64,000 bases of DNA, taken from Streptomyces fodineus. Its GTDB lineage: Bacteria; Actinomycetota; Actinomycetes; Streptomycetales; Streptomycetaceae. Shown here piece after piece: positions 56,246 through 64,000 of this stretch. The translations under genes and the position numbers were made by a program. The number at the start of each line of letters is the position of its first letter. The stretch's first letter is position 1. The DNA lies in contig NZ_CP017248.1 of the NCBI RefSeq assembly GCF_001735805.1, forward strand, positions 2,232,001 to 2,296,000, in the 5' to 3' direction. Below the pieces are notes generated by a model. It was not told the DNA's origin and did not search any database. It saw only the letters and a list, made by a program, of their open reading frames with translations.

Positions 56246-57649
56246 CTAGTTGAGGTACTGACAGGTGGAGCGCGGGGTGAACACGCCGTGGCCGGCGTGT
56301 CCGGTGTACTCCCGCTCGGTGATGACGGGTTCGCCGCGTGAGAGCACCGTCTCGACCCGGCCGGTGGTGCGCTTGCCCTCGTAGGCCGAGTAGTCGACGT
56401 TCATGTGGTGGGTCCCGGCCGACATGACCTGCTCGGCATGCGGGTCGTAGATCACGATGTCGGCGTCGGCGCCCGGCGCGATGGTGCCCTTCTTCGGGTA
56501 CAGGCCGAACATCCGGGCCGGGGTGGCGCAGGCGATCTCGATCCAGCGGCGGCGGGAGATGTGCCCGTCGACGACGGCCTGGTGGAGCAGGTCCATGCGG
56601 TTCTCCACGCCCGGCAGGCCGTTGGGGATCTTGGAGAAGTCGCCGCGGCCCAGGTCCTTCTGGCCCACGAAGCAGAACGGGCAGTGGTCGGTGGAGACCA
56701 CCTGGAGGTCGTTGGTGCGCAGGCCCTTCCACAGGGCGGCCTGGTGTTCCTTCGGCCTGAGCGGCGTGCTGCAGACGTACTTCGCGCCCTCGAAGTCCGG
56801 TTCGGCGAGGTTGTCGGTGGACAGGAACAGGTACTGCGGGCAGGTCTCGCCGAAGACGTTCAGCCCCTCGTCCCGGGCCCGCGCCAGCTCGGCCACCGCC
56901 TCCATGGCCGAGACGTGCACGACGTACAGCGGGGCGCCCGCGACCTGGGCGAGCCGGATGGCGCGGTGGGTGGCCTCGGCCTCCAGCAGGGCCTTGCGGA
57001 CCTCGCCGTGGTAGCGCGGGTCGGTCTCGCCCCGGGCGAGGGCCTGCTCGACCAGGACGTCGATGGCGATGCCGTTCTCGGCGTGCATCATGATCAGCCC
57101 GCCGTTGTCGGCGGAGCGCTGCATGGCGCGCAGGATCTGTCCGTCGTCGGAGTAGAAGACGCCGGGGTAGGCCATGAACTGCTTGAAGGAGGTGACGCCC
57201 TCCTCGACCAGCAGGTCCATCTCCTTCAGCGTCTCGTCGTTGACGTCGGAGACGATCATGTGGAAGGCGTAGTCGATCGCGCAGTTGCCCTCGGCCTTGG
57301 CGTGCCAGGTGTCCAGGCCCTCGCGCAGGGTGTGGCCGACGCTCTGCACCGCGAAGTCGACGATCGTGGTCGTACCGCCCCAGGCGGCGGCCCGGGTGCC
57401 GGTCTCGAAGGTGTCGGAGGCGAAGGTGCCGCCGAACGGCAGCTCCATGTGGGTGTGGGCGTCGACGCCGCCCGGGATGACGTACTTCCCGCCGGCGTCG
57501 ATGACCCGCTCGGCGGTGAACGCCTCGGCGGCGGGCGTGCCGGAGGCGGCGAGGGCGGCGACGCGGCCGTCCTCGATCAGGACGTCGGCGTGGATCTCGT
57601 CCGACGCGGTGATGACGAGTCCACCGCGGATCACTGTTCGGCGGCTCAT
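56246..57649 (-). CDS. hydA: Dihydropyrimidinase
   Basis: 467 residues from ATG 57649 with GAGAGGG upstream. A binuclear-zinc cyclic amidohydrolase: DAHTHMELPFGG (HxH), carbamylated Lys in TSFKQFMAYPG, His in MMHAEN and VHVSAM, Asp in STDHCPFCF. It opens dihydrouracil/dihydrothymine or hydantoin rings to N-carbamoyl-beta-amino acids, which the neighbouring ureidopropionases hydrolyse. Operon with LLM oxidoreductase and NCS1 permease downstream. Confidence 0.93.
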   Translation of the reverse strand: MSRRTVIRGGLVITASDEIHADVLIEDGRVAALAASGTPAAEAFTAERVIDAGGKYVIPGGVDAHTHMELPFGGTFASDTFETGTRAAAWGGTTTIVDFAVQSVGHTLREGLDTWHAKAEGNCAIDYAFHMIVSDVNDETLKEMDLLVEEGVTSFKQFMAYPGVFYSDDGQILRAMQRSADNGGLIMMHAENGIAIDVLVEQALARGETDPRYHGEVRKALLEAEATHRAIRLAQVAGAPLYVVHVSAMEAVAELARARDEGLNVFGETCPQYLFLSTDNLAEPDFEGAKYVCSTPLRPKEHQAALWKGLRTNDLQVVSTDHCPFCFVGQKDLGRGDFSKIPNGLPGVENRMDLLHQAVVDGHISRRRWIEIACATPARMFGLYPKKGTIAPGADADIVIYDPHAEQVMSAGTHHMNVDYSAYEGKRTTGRVETVLSRGEPVITEREYTGHAGHGVFTPRSTCQYLN

Positions 57650-57767
57650 GGGGCCCTCTCCTTCGTGGTCATCTGCGGGTGCGTTGTGGCTGGTCGCGCC
57701 CGCGCGGCGGTAGCCGCATGTCGAGCACGGCCTTGCGCCCCCGCCGGCGCTGGTGCGAACGGCGTTG

Positions 57768-58610
57768 TCAGGGCGCCGTCAGCGGTTCGTACGCCCCCGG
57801 CGCCCGGTCCCGGTAGAACTGCCAGCGGTCGCGGACCTCCCTCAGCTTGGCCAAGTCCAGGTCCCGGACGACCAGTTCGGTCTCCTTGTCGCCGGCCACC
57901 TCGCCGACGAACTGGGCCTCGGGGTCCACGAAGTAGGTCGTGCCGTAGAAGTCGTTGTCGCCCAGGTCCTCCACGCCGACCCGGTTGATCGCGCCGACGA
58001 AGTACTCGTTGGCGACGGCCGCCGCCGGCTGTTCCAGCTGCCAGAGGTAGCGGGACAGGCCGCGCGAGGTGGCCGAGGGGTTGAAGACGATCTCGGCTCC
58101 GGCCAGGCCCAGCGCCCGCCAGCCCTCCGGGAAGTGACGGTCGTAGCAGATGTAGACGCCGATCCGGCCGGCGGCCGTGTCGAAGACGGGCCAGCCGCTG
58201 TTGCCCGGGCGGAAGTAGAACTTCTCCCAGAACCCCTGGACCTGCGGGATGTGGGTCTTGCGGTACTTGCCGAGGTAGGAGCCGTCCGCGTCGATCACGG
58301 CGGCGGTGTTGTACAGGACGCCCGGCTGCTCCTCCTCGTACATGGGCAGGACCAGGACGATGCCCAGCTCGCGGGCGAGGGCCTGGAAGCGCTGGACGGT
58401 CGGCCCCTCGGGGATCCGCTCGGCGTACTCGTAGAAGGCCTTGTCCTGGACCTGGCAGAAGTAGGGGCCGTAGAACAGCTCCTGGAAGCAGAGGACTTGG
58501 GCGCCCTGCGCGGCCGCGTCGCGGGCCGCCTGCTCGTGGACCTGGATCATGGATTCCTTGTCGCCGGTCCACGCGGTCTGGAAGAGGGCGGCACGGATCA
58601 CTCGGCTCAT
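57768..58610 (-). CDS. Carbon-nitrogen hydrolase, beta-ureidopropionase (paralogue 1)
   Basis: 280 residues from ATG 58610 with GGAGGTCC upstream. The nitrilase-superfamily triad is visible: Glu in CFQELFYGPYF, Lys in LGKYRKTHIPQ, Cys in VYICYDRHFPEGWR. It hydrolyses N-carbamoyl-beta-alanine to beta-alanine, CO2 and ammonia. It aligns with the gene at 61626-62468 without gaps and at high identity, so the two are duplicates. Leads the hydA operon. Confidence 0.92.
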   Translation of the reverse strand: MSRVIRAALFQTAWTGDKESMIQVHEQAARDAAAQGAQVLCFQELFYGPYFCQVQDKAFYEYAERIPEGPTVQRFQALARELGIVLVLPMYEEEQPGVLYNTAAVIDADGSYLGKYRKTHIPQVQGFWEKFYFRPGNSGWPVFDTAAGRIGVYICYDRHFPEGWRALGLAGAEIVFNPSATSRGLSRYLWQLEQPAAAVANEYFVGAINRVGVEDLGDNDFYGTTYFVDPEAQFVGEVAGDKETELVVRDLDLAKLREVRDRWQFYRDRAPGAYEPLTAP

Positions 58611-58728
58611 CGGGACCTCCGGTAGCTCGGTGTGCCCTGAGCGTAGAAAGCCCGTGAGGCTCCTTTGAGTGGCAGCGTGTCACGTCTGCGGGGCGCGGGC
58701 GTGCCACCGTGTCACGTGTTCGCTGGCC

Positions 58729-58769
58729 CATGTTTCACCGCCGTTTTCCCAGGTCGTCGCATGTTTCAC
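58729..58769. promoter_or_regulatory. Two CATGTTTCAC boxes, candidate PucR or activator sites
   Basis: CATGTTTCAC occurs at 58729-58738 and again at 58760-58769, 31 bp apart in the same orientation. The second overlaps the PucR stop codon. The first is 119 nt upstream of the paralogue 1 start. The same decamer recurs at 62590. Confidence 0.6.
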
Positions 58770-60328
58770 TCCTGTTGCGCGTCATGCGCGAGGAGCGCGA
58801 TGTGCACGGAGGCCGCCTGTTCGAAGTCGTCCAGGTCGACGCCGAGGCGGGTCTGTATGGCCTCCAGGCGGCGGTAGAGGGCGGGCCGGGAGACATGGTG
58901 GAGCTGCGCGGTGCGGGACTTGTTGCGGCCGGTCGCCAGGTACGTGCGCAGCACGTTCAGCAGTTCCGGCTCGGCGTCGCACAGCAGCCCGTCCAGTTCC
59001 CGCTCGGCGAAGGACTGCACGTGCGGATCGTCGCGCAGCAGCCGGATCAGGCCGCGCAGGTGTACGTCCTTCAGGCGTACGACGGCCGGGAGGTCGAGGG
59101 CGTGGGGGGAGTCGGCGACGGCGTCCGCGACATGGCGGGCCTCGCGCAGTCCGGCGGGCACGTCGTCCCAGGCGGTACGCGGGTCGCTGGCGGCGACCAC
59201 GGCCCGTGACCCGGCGCGCAGCCGGGCCGCGAAGTGGGCGGTGAGGGCCTCGGCGTCCTGGTCCCGGGCGAGGCTGAGCAGCACCACGGCCGCGCCGTCG
59301 GCGAGTTCGGCGACCAGTCCGGACATCCCCAGCAGGCGCAGCGCGCGGTCGAGTTCGTCCGCGGTGCGGCCGAGGACGACGAGCGGGACGAAGGTGCGCC
59401 GGTTGACCGGCAGCCCGGCCGCACGCGCCCGGGGCAGCAGCCGGAAGGCCGGTACGGCCCCGGAGACCAGGTCGGTCAGCAGGCTCTGCGCGGACTCCTC
59501 CTCCCAGGAGTTGGCGCCGCCGCCGAGCATGCGGTGCAGGACCAGCGCCTCGGCGGCCCGGTCGGCGAGCAGCCGCCCGGTGGCCGTGTCGCCCCGGTAG
59601 CCGCACAGCAGCAGCCGGCCCCAGCGCTCCCCGCGCCCGCCGAGTTCGGCGCCGATCCAGCCGCCGTCGGCGCATGCGGAGGCCTGCCGGGCGACCCGCT
59701 CCCAGTCGCGCAGCACGTCGTCCACGGCGGAGCGCTCCCCCGCCGTGGCGAGGACGCGGTGGGCGAGGTTGGTGACGACGACCGGGCAGCCGCTGTGCCG
59801 GGCGACCTCGTCGAGCAGGCGCTGCAGGGGCGCGCCGGCCGTGATCAGGGCGGTGAGTTCGGTCCGTACCGTCTCCGAGAGGCTGACGGCGGCGAACTTC
59901 CGCCGCACCAGCCGGGACTGGACCTCCTCGGTCAGCTCGGCGAAGGGGAACGGCCGGTGCAGGACGACCATGGGCAGCCCGCACCGCTCGGCGGCCCGGC
60001 GCATCACTTCGGGCGGCGCCGGGAAGGCCCGCCCGAGGCCGAGTACGACGGCCGCGGCCTCCGCCCGGTGCAGCGACTGGATGTACTCGGCCTGCTTGGC
60101 CTCGTCCCCGGCCAGGAGCACGCCGGTGGTGAGCACCATCTCGCCGCCGCTGAGCATCACCCCGACGTCGGCGGCCTCGGCGACATGCACCCAGCGCACC
60201 GGCCGGTCGAGCTGTGCCCGGCCCGCGACCACCTCTGGCTCCCCGGCGAGCACCCGCTCCAGGGTGAGCACCTGGCGGACGGAGAGGGCGGGTTCCCAGC
60301 CGTACCGGGACTCCGAGGTGGTGGTCAT
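58766..60328 (-). CDS. PucR-family transcriptional regulator
   Basis: 520 residues from ATG 60328. An N-terminal PucR sensor region (LSVRQVLTLERVLAGEPEVVAGRAQLDRPVRWVHVAEAADVG), a central GGDEF-related segment (about 290-410), and a C-terminal helix-turn-helix (NVLRTYLATGRNKSRTAQLHHVSRPALYRRLEAIQTRLGVDL). PucR proteins control purine or pyrimidine catabolism and amino-acid genes. It lies between the two transcription units of this locus and is probably their regulator. Confidence 0.93.
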   Translation of the reverse strand: MTTTSESRYGWEPALSVRQVLTLERVLAGEPEVVAGRAQLDRPVRWVHVAEAADVGVMLSGGEMVLTTGVLLAGDEAKQAEYIQSLHRAEAAAVVLGLGRAFPAPPEVMRRAAERCGLPMVVLHRPFPFAELTEEVQSRLVRRKFAAVSLSETVRTELTALITAGAPLQRLLDEVARHSGCPVVVTNLAHRVLATAGERSAVDDVLRDWERVARQASACADGGWIGAELGGRGERWGRLLLCGYRGDTATGRLLADRAAEALVLHRMLGGGANSWEEESAQSLLTDLVSGAVPAFRLLPRARAAGLPVNRRTFVPLVVLGRTADELDRALRLLGMSGLVAELADGAAVVLLSLARDQDAEALTAHFAARLRAGSRAVVAASDPRTAWDDVPAGLREARHVADAVADSPHALDLPAVVRLKDVHLRGLIRLLRDDPHVQSFAERELDGLLCDAEPELLNVLRTYLATGRNKSRTAQLHHVSRPALYRRLEAIQTRLGVDLDDFEQAASVHIALLAHDAQQE

Positions 60329-60345
60329 GGCCGTACCGCCGTTCT

Positions 60346-61629
60346 CTAGTACGTACTCCTGAGCGCCCGTTCCAGGATCGCCGCGCCCTCCTCGGCCTCC
60401 GCGACGGTGAGCGACAGCGGAGGGGCGATGCGCAGGGCGCTGGTGTTGTGGCCGCCGCCCTTGCCGATGAGCAGCCCGCCCTCGCGGGCCGCCTCCAGCA
60501 CGGCGGCGGCCGCCCGCGGATCGGCCTCGTCGGTGCCGGGCTTGACCAGCTCGATGCCGATCATCAGGCCGCGCCCGCGGACCTCGCGCACGCCGGGCAG
60601 CTGGGCGGCGACGGCCCGCAGGCGCTCGATGAGCAGGCCGCCGACCCGGCGGGCGTTGCCCTGGAGGTCGTGTTCGAGGAGGTAGGTGAGATTGGCCAGG
60701 CCGGCGGCCATGGTGAGCTGGGTGCCGCCGAACGTCGAAATGCTGTTGGCGTCAAGGCAGTTCATGATCTCGGCGCGGGCGATCACCCCGCCGATCGAGG
60801 TGCCGTTGCCGATGCCCTTGGCGAAGGTGACGAGGTCCGGCGGGCCGCTGTGGGCATGCGCCTGCCAGCCCCAGAGGTGCTCGCCGGTGCGGCCCCAGCC
60901 GGTCTGCACCTCGTCGGCGATCCACAGGATGCCGTGCTCTTGCAGGACCTCGCGGAAGGCGGCGTAGAGTCCGTCGGGCGGGGAGGTGAAGCCGCCGACG
61001 CCCTGGATCGGTTCGGCGATCAGCGCGGCGGGCGGCCGGGTGTGGCCGAGGATGTCCTTGAGGTCGGCGACGCAGGCGTCGATGAACGCGCGGTCGTCCA
61101 GCTCGGCGAACGGGCCCCGGGTGCGCACGCCGCCGTGGACGTACAGGGTCTGCAGCGGGGACAGCGAGGTCGGTGACCAGCCGCGGTTGCCGGTGATGCC
61201 GACCGTGCTGAAGGAGCGGCCGTGGTAGCTGTTGCGCATCGCGAGGACGGTGTTGCTGCGGCGGTAGGCGGTGGCGAGCAGCAGGGCGGTGTCGTTGGCC
61301 TCGGTGCCGGAGGTGGTGAAGAAGACCCGGGCGTCCGGGATGCCGCTCACCTGGGCGATGCGCTCGGCGAGTTCGACCATCGGCCGGTTCAGGTAGAGCG
61401 TCGAGGAGTGGATGATCCGCCCGGCCTGCTCGCTGACCGCCTTCGTCACTTCGGGCAGTGCGTGTGCGGTCATCGTCGTCAGGATGCCGCCGAAGAAGTC
61501 CAGGTACTTGTTGCCGGCGGAGTCCCAGACGTGGCGGCCCTCGCCGTGGGTGATCTCGATCGGCTCGTCGTAGTAGAGCGCGAGCCAGTCCGGCATCACC
61601 TGGCGGTGGCGGGAGTAGAGGTCGTTCAC
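60346..61629 (-). CDS. Class III aminotransferase (beta-alanine/GABA type)
   Basis: 427 residues from GTG 61629, overlapping the paralogue 2 stop by 4 bp. Fold-type I PLP enzyme: TSGTEANDTALLLATAYRRSNT, ADEVQTGWGRTGEHLWGW (Asp contact) and PLP-Lys in LVTFAKGIGNGTSIGG. It would convert beta-alanine with pyruvate or 2-oxoglutarate to malonate semialdehyde, the last step of reductive pyrimidine breakdown before a dehydrogenase. PucR follows 17 bp downstream. Confidence 0.9.
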   Translation of the reverse strand: MNDLYSRHRQVMPDWLALYYDEPIEITHGEGRHVWDSAGNKYLDFFGGILTTMTAHALPEVTKAVSEQAGRIIHSSTLYLNRPMVELAERIAQVSGIPDARVFFTTSGTEANDTALLLATAYRRSNTVLAMRNSYHGRSFSTVGITGNRGWSPTSLSPLQTLYVHGGVRTRGPFAELDDRAFIDACVADLKDILGHTRPPAALIAEPIQGVGGFTSPPDGLYAAFREVLQEHGILWIADEVQTGWGRTGEHLWGWQAHAHSGPPDLVTFAKGIGNGTSIGGVIARAEIMNCLDANSISTFGGTQLTMAAGLANLTYLLEHDLQGNARRVGGLLIERLRAVAAQLPGVREVRGRGLMIGIELVKPGTDEADPRAAAAVLEAAREGGLLIGKGGGHNTSALRIAPPLSLTVAEAEEGAAILERALRSTY

Positions 61630-62468
61630 GGCTGCACCAGCCCTTCGTAGGCGTCGGGGCGGCGGTCGCGGTAGAAGGCCCACTGCTGCCGCACCTGCTC
61701 GATCAGGTCGAAATCGAGGTCGCGGACGAGGAGTTCCTCGGACTTGTCGCTCGCGACCTCGCCGACGAACTGCCCGCGTGGATCGACGAAGTAACTGGTC
61801 CCGTAGAAGTCGTTGTCGCCGTACTCCTCCTGGCCGATCCGGTTGATGGCCGCGATGAAGTACTCGTTGGCGACGGCGGCGGCGGGCTGCTCCAGTTGCC
61901 ACAGATGGGCGGACAGCCCGCGGTGCGTGGCCGACGGGTTGTAGACCAACTGGGCTCCGTTGAGCCCGAGTTGCCGCCAGCCCTCCGGGAAGTGCCGGTC
62001 GTAGCAGATGTAGACGCCGACCTTGCCGACGGCCGTGTCGAAGACGGGCCACCCGAGGTTTCCCGGCTTGAAGTAGTACTTCTCCCAGAAGCCCTTGACC
62101 TGGGGGATGTGGTGCTTGCGGTACTTGCCGAGGTAGGTGCCGTCGGCGTCGATCACGGCGGCGGTGTTGTAGTAGAAGCCGGACTGCTCGACCTCGAAGA
62201 CGGGGACCACGACGACCATGCCGGTCTCGCGCGCGAGATCCTGCATCCGCCGCACGGTCGGCCCGTCGGGTACCGGCTCGGCCCAGCGGTAGTGCTCCGG
62301 CTCCTGGACCTGGCAGAAGTAGGGCGAGTTGAAGACTTCCTGGAACCCGATGACCCGGGCACCCTGGCGGGCCGCCTCGCGGGCGTGCTCCTCGTGCTTC
62401 GCCACCATGGACTCGGTGTCGCCGGTCCAGGTGGCCTGGACCAGTGCGGCTCGTACGACGTTGGCCAT
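61626..62468 (-). CDS. Carbon-nitrogen hydrolase, beta-ureidopropionase (paralogue 2)
   Basis: 280 residues from ATG 62468 with AAGGAG upstream. Same triad as paralogue 1: Glu in GFQEVFNSPYF, Lys in LGKYRKHHIPQ, Cys in VYICYDRHFPEGWR. Both retain the WQLEQPAAAVANEYF and GDNDFYG segments. The enzymes may differ in preference (carbamoyl-beta-alanine versus carbamoyl-beta-aminoisobutyrate). Heads the aminotransferase-pucR unit. Confidence 0.92.
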   Translation of the reverse strand: MANVVRAALVQATWTGDTESMVAKHEEHAREAARQGARVIGFQEVFNSPYFCQVQEPEHYRWAEPVPDGPTVRRMQDLARETGMVVVVPVFEVEQSGFYYNTAAVIDADGTYLGKYRKHHIPQVKGFWEKYYFKPGNLGWPVFDTAVGKVGVYICYDRHFPEGWRQLGLNGAQLVYNPSATHRGLSAHLWQLEQPAAAVANEYFIAAINRIGQEEYGDNDFYGTSYFVDPRGQFVGEVASDKSEELLVRDLDFDLIEQVRQQWAFYRDRRPDAYEGLVQP

Positions 62469-62531
62469 GAGCTGCTCCTTCAACGGGACCGTCAGAGCCT
62501 CTACGCCCGTAGAGCAGGCCGTAGAGGGACG

Positions 62532-62560
62532 AAAGTAAGCCTCCGGGAGGCCCTTGCCAA
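62532..62560 (-). promoter_or_regulatory. Candidate promoter of the paralogue 2 unit
   Basis: On the minus strand TTGGCA and TACTTT are separated by 17 bp. The spacer carries a GCCTC-CCG-GAGGC dyad. The 20-mer AAGCCTCCGGGAGGCCCTTG (plus strand, 62537-62556) resembles AAGCCCGTGAGGCTCCTTTG upstream of paralogue 1 (58648-58667). Confidence 0.5.
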
Positions 62561-62589
62561 GACCATCGTCGTCAACCCGCGGAGTCGAT

Positions 62590-62599
62590 CATGTTTCAC
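62590..62599. promoter_or_regulatory. CATGTTTCAC box upstream of paralogue 2
   Basis: Third copy of the decamer found at 58729 and 58760. It is 122 nt upstream of the start at 62468, nearly the same distance as at paralogue 1. A related GATGAAACGG lies at 62635-62644 in the opposite orientation. Confidence 0.6.
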
Positions 62600-62674
62600 A
62601 CCCCTGTGGGTGAGCGAAGGGGTCACTCGAAGGGATGAAACGGAGCATACCGGGACGATAGGACGTTCAGCCGC

Positions 62675-64000
62675 TCACGTCGCGTGCCCGGCCACCCGCA
62701 GGGCGTGCACCAGATCCCAGTGCCGCTCGTCGGAGACGGCCTGCGCGGCACGGAGCAGCAGCGGCACGAGCCGGCGCGGATCGGGTACGACGCTGCGGGC
62801 GGCCTCTTCCGCCGTACGGACCCGCACACAGGCATCGAGCAGCGCCTCCGCCTCCCGTCGGCGCCCCTCCCCCTCCAGCCGCAGCACGGCCGCGCCGATC
62901 TGCTCCGCCGGGCGGGCCGCGCCCTGCCGCAGCAACTGCTGGGCGTCGGCGTCCCGTCCGGCGGCGGCCAGCGCGTCGGCGGCGGCGACCAGCCGCTCCG
63001 CGGGCAGCGAGGCGGCCTCCCACAGCAGCGTGACCCAGTCGGCACCCAGCCCGGCCCGGTGCAGCGCGTCCGCGAGTACCGGGAAGCGGCCGGGCGGCCA
63101 CTGCGCGACCTCGACGAGCAGCACATGCGCCTCCCCACTGCGCCCCGCACCCCGCAACCGCCCGAGCCGCGCCACGACTCCGGCGACCGCCGGGGTCGCC
63201 TCGACATCCACCGCCTCGCCGCCGACCACCCCCGCCCCGCCGGGCTCCTCGGCACCCCCGGCGAACCGGGCCCCACGCGGACCCGCCTCCGGCACGACCG
63301 ACGGGGCCGCCTGCGGCACGACGGCAGTCCCGGCGTCCTCCGCCATCCCGGCGAACCGGGCACTGCCACGCCGCCGTTTGCGGGGCTTGGGCGCCTTGGG
63401 GGTGGGGGCTGCGTCGGCTTGGGGCGGGGGCGGGGCGGACGTGGCGGCGTCGGGAGGGGTGGGGTCGGGGACGTGACCGGGCGGGGCGACGTGCGGGGGT
63501 GGTACGGGGTGCGGGGCGTGAGCGGGGCCGTTGGCATGTGAGGGCTGGGCGGGTGGGACGGCGTGGGGGTCACGAGCGAGCCCGTCGACGTGCGGGGGCG
63601 GAGCAGACGCGCCCGCACGCGGGGCCGGGCCGGAGGCGTTGGCATGCGGGGCCGGGGCAGAGCCATCGGCATGCCGGGACCCGGGAGGCATCGTGCCAGG
63701 CGAATCCCAAGCCACACCGTCGACATAAGGCGCGGGACCCGAGGCCGCGGCACGCGAGGCCGGAGCGCGCGTACCCAACCGCGAGGCCGGACCGGACGCA
63801 GCTCCACCCGAGGCCGGGGTGTGCGGCACCCGGGCAGAGCCGTCGGCATGCCCGGACTCGGGAGGCATCGTGCCAGGCGAATCCCAAGCCACACCGTCGA
63901 CATAAGGCGCGGGACCCGAGGCCGCGGCACGCGAGGCCGGAGCGCGCGTACCCAACCGCGAGGCCGGACCGGACGCAGCTCCACCCGAGGCCGGGGTGTG
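62675..64000 (-). CDS. Large Ala/Pro-rich protein with helical-repeat C-terminus, 5' end outside window
   Basis: 441 residues are visible and the frame is open through the right edge. The visible N-terminal half is low complexity: Pro/Ala/Gly/His-rich, with a 59-residue unit repeated (ASRLGTRAPASRAAASGPAP...VDGVAWDSPGTMPPxS). A basic patch (KAPKPRKRRRGSARFAG) precedes an acidic, alpha-helical C-terminal region (about the last 190 residues) with TPR-like hairpins (LHRAGLGADWVTLLWEAASLPAERLVAAADALAAAGRDADAQQLL). Streptomycete homologues are often mislabelled 'UL36 tegument-like'. Function is unknown; not a recognised enzyme. Confidence 0.7.
   Translation of the reverse strand, partial: HTPASGGAASGPASRLGTRAPASRAAASGPAPYVDGVAWDSPGTMPPESGHADGSARVPHTPASGGAASGPASRLGTRAPASRAAASGPAPYVDGVAWDSPGTMPPGSRHADGSAPAPHANASGPAPRAGASAPPPHVDGLARDPHAVPPAQPSHANGPAHAPHPVPPPHVAPPGHVPDPTPPDAATSAPPPPQADAAPTPKAPKPRKRRRGSARFAGMAEDAGTAVVPQAAPSVVPEAGPRGARFAGGAEEPGGAGVVGGEAVDVEATPAVAGVVARLGRLRGAGRSGEAHVLLVEVAQWPPGRFPVLADALHRAGLGADWVTLLWEAASLPAERLVAAADALAAAGRDADAQQLLRQGAARPAEQIGAAVLRLEGEGRRREAEALLDACVRVRTAEEAARSVVPDPRRLVPLLLRAAQAVSDERHWDLVHALRVAGHAT
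63682..64000. repeat. 177-bp tandem direct repeat at the window edge
   Basis: Bases 63682-63823 recur as 63859-64000 with apparently no difference over 142 bp; the period is 177 bp (59 codons). The second copy is cut by the window end, so more units may follow. Confidence 0.9.

Overview
The window is chromosomal DNA of a high-GC actinomycete, almost certainly a Streptomyces. Third codon positions are nearly all G or C, GTG and TTG starts are common, and the gene content is typical: an EshA-like encapsulin, the crotonyl-CoA carboxylase/reductase cluster, SpoIIE-type phosphatases, PknB-like kinases, a PucR regulator and an NCS1 permease. No rRNA, tRNA, CRISPR array, insertion sequence or prophage was seen.

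Layout. 0-3.8 kb: an encapsulin shell gene cut by the left edge, a secreted TNT-type NADase with a probable immunity gene, and a methyltransferase. 3.9-9.5 kb: a PAS/GAF/SpoIIE/HATPase phosphatase, a 14-helix exporter with a three-repeat C-terminal tail, and an SRPBCC protein. 9.6-14.1 kb: a radical SAM protein behind a candidate SOS box, a secreted tripeptidyl aminopeptidase, RidA, GNAT and HEAT-repeat genes. 14.4-23.8 kb: the ethylmalonyl-CoA pathway (double-length 3-hydroxybutyryl-CoA dehydrogenase, TetR regulator, ccr, ethylmalonyl-CoA mutase, malyl-CoA lyase, MaoC hydratase, acyl-CoA dehydrogenase), followed by psd-pssA for phosphatidylethanolamine synthesis. 25.6-34.0 kb: a hydrolase, glycerate kinase, an ADP-ribosylglycohydrolase, Nudix, VOC and sirtuin genes, a LysR relic, and an alkylation-repair pair (ogt and an Ada-AlkA fusion).

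34.1-41.2 kb is the most unusual part. It is a compact four-gene minus-strand operon: a 580-residue Gly/Asp/Glu repeat protein with a RiPP-leader-like N-terminus; a zinc-ribbon/FHA/PqqD-like/M50 membrane protease; a Ser/Thr kinase with an extracytoplasmic domain; and a transmembrane pseudokinase. A good -10/-35 promoter precedes it. I infer a kinase-gated, membrane-protease-processed surface or secreted peptide system that I cannot match to a described one.

41.4-53.5 kb: an MTHFR-fold enzyme, a B3/4-domain protein, a frameshifted MocR regulator with a G-quadruplex-prone linker, a serine hydrolase relic, a macro-domain protein coupled to a flavoprotein, an inositol-phosphatase-like enzyme, a gamma-glutamyltransferase-like protein, a lipoate ligase with an N-terminal accessory domain, and two envelope proteins. 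53.5-62.5 kb: a reductive pyrimidine catabolism locus (transporter, LLM oxidoreductase, dihydropyrimidinase, two paralogous beta-ureidopropionases, PucR regulator, class III aminotransferase). The motif CATGTTTCAC lies upstream of both of its transcription units. 62.6-64.0 kb: the C-terminal part of a large Ala/Pro-rich protein carrying a 177-bp tandem repeat, cut by the right edge.
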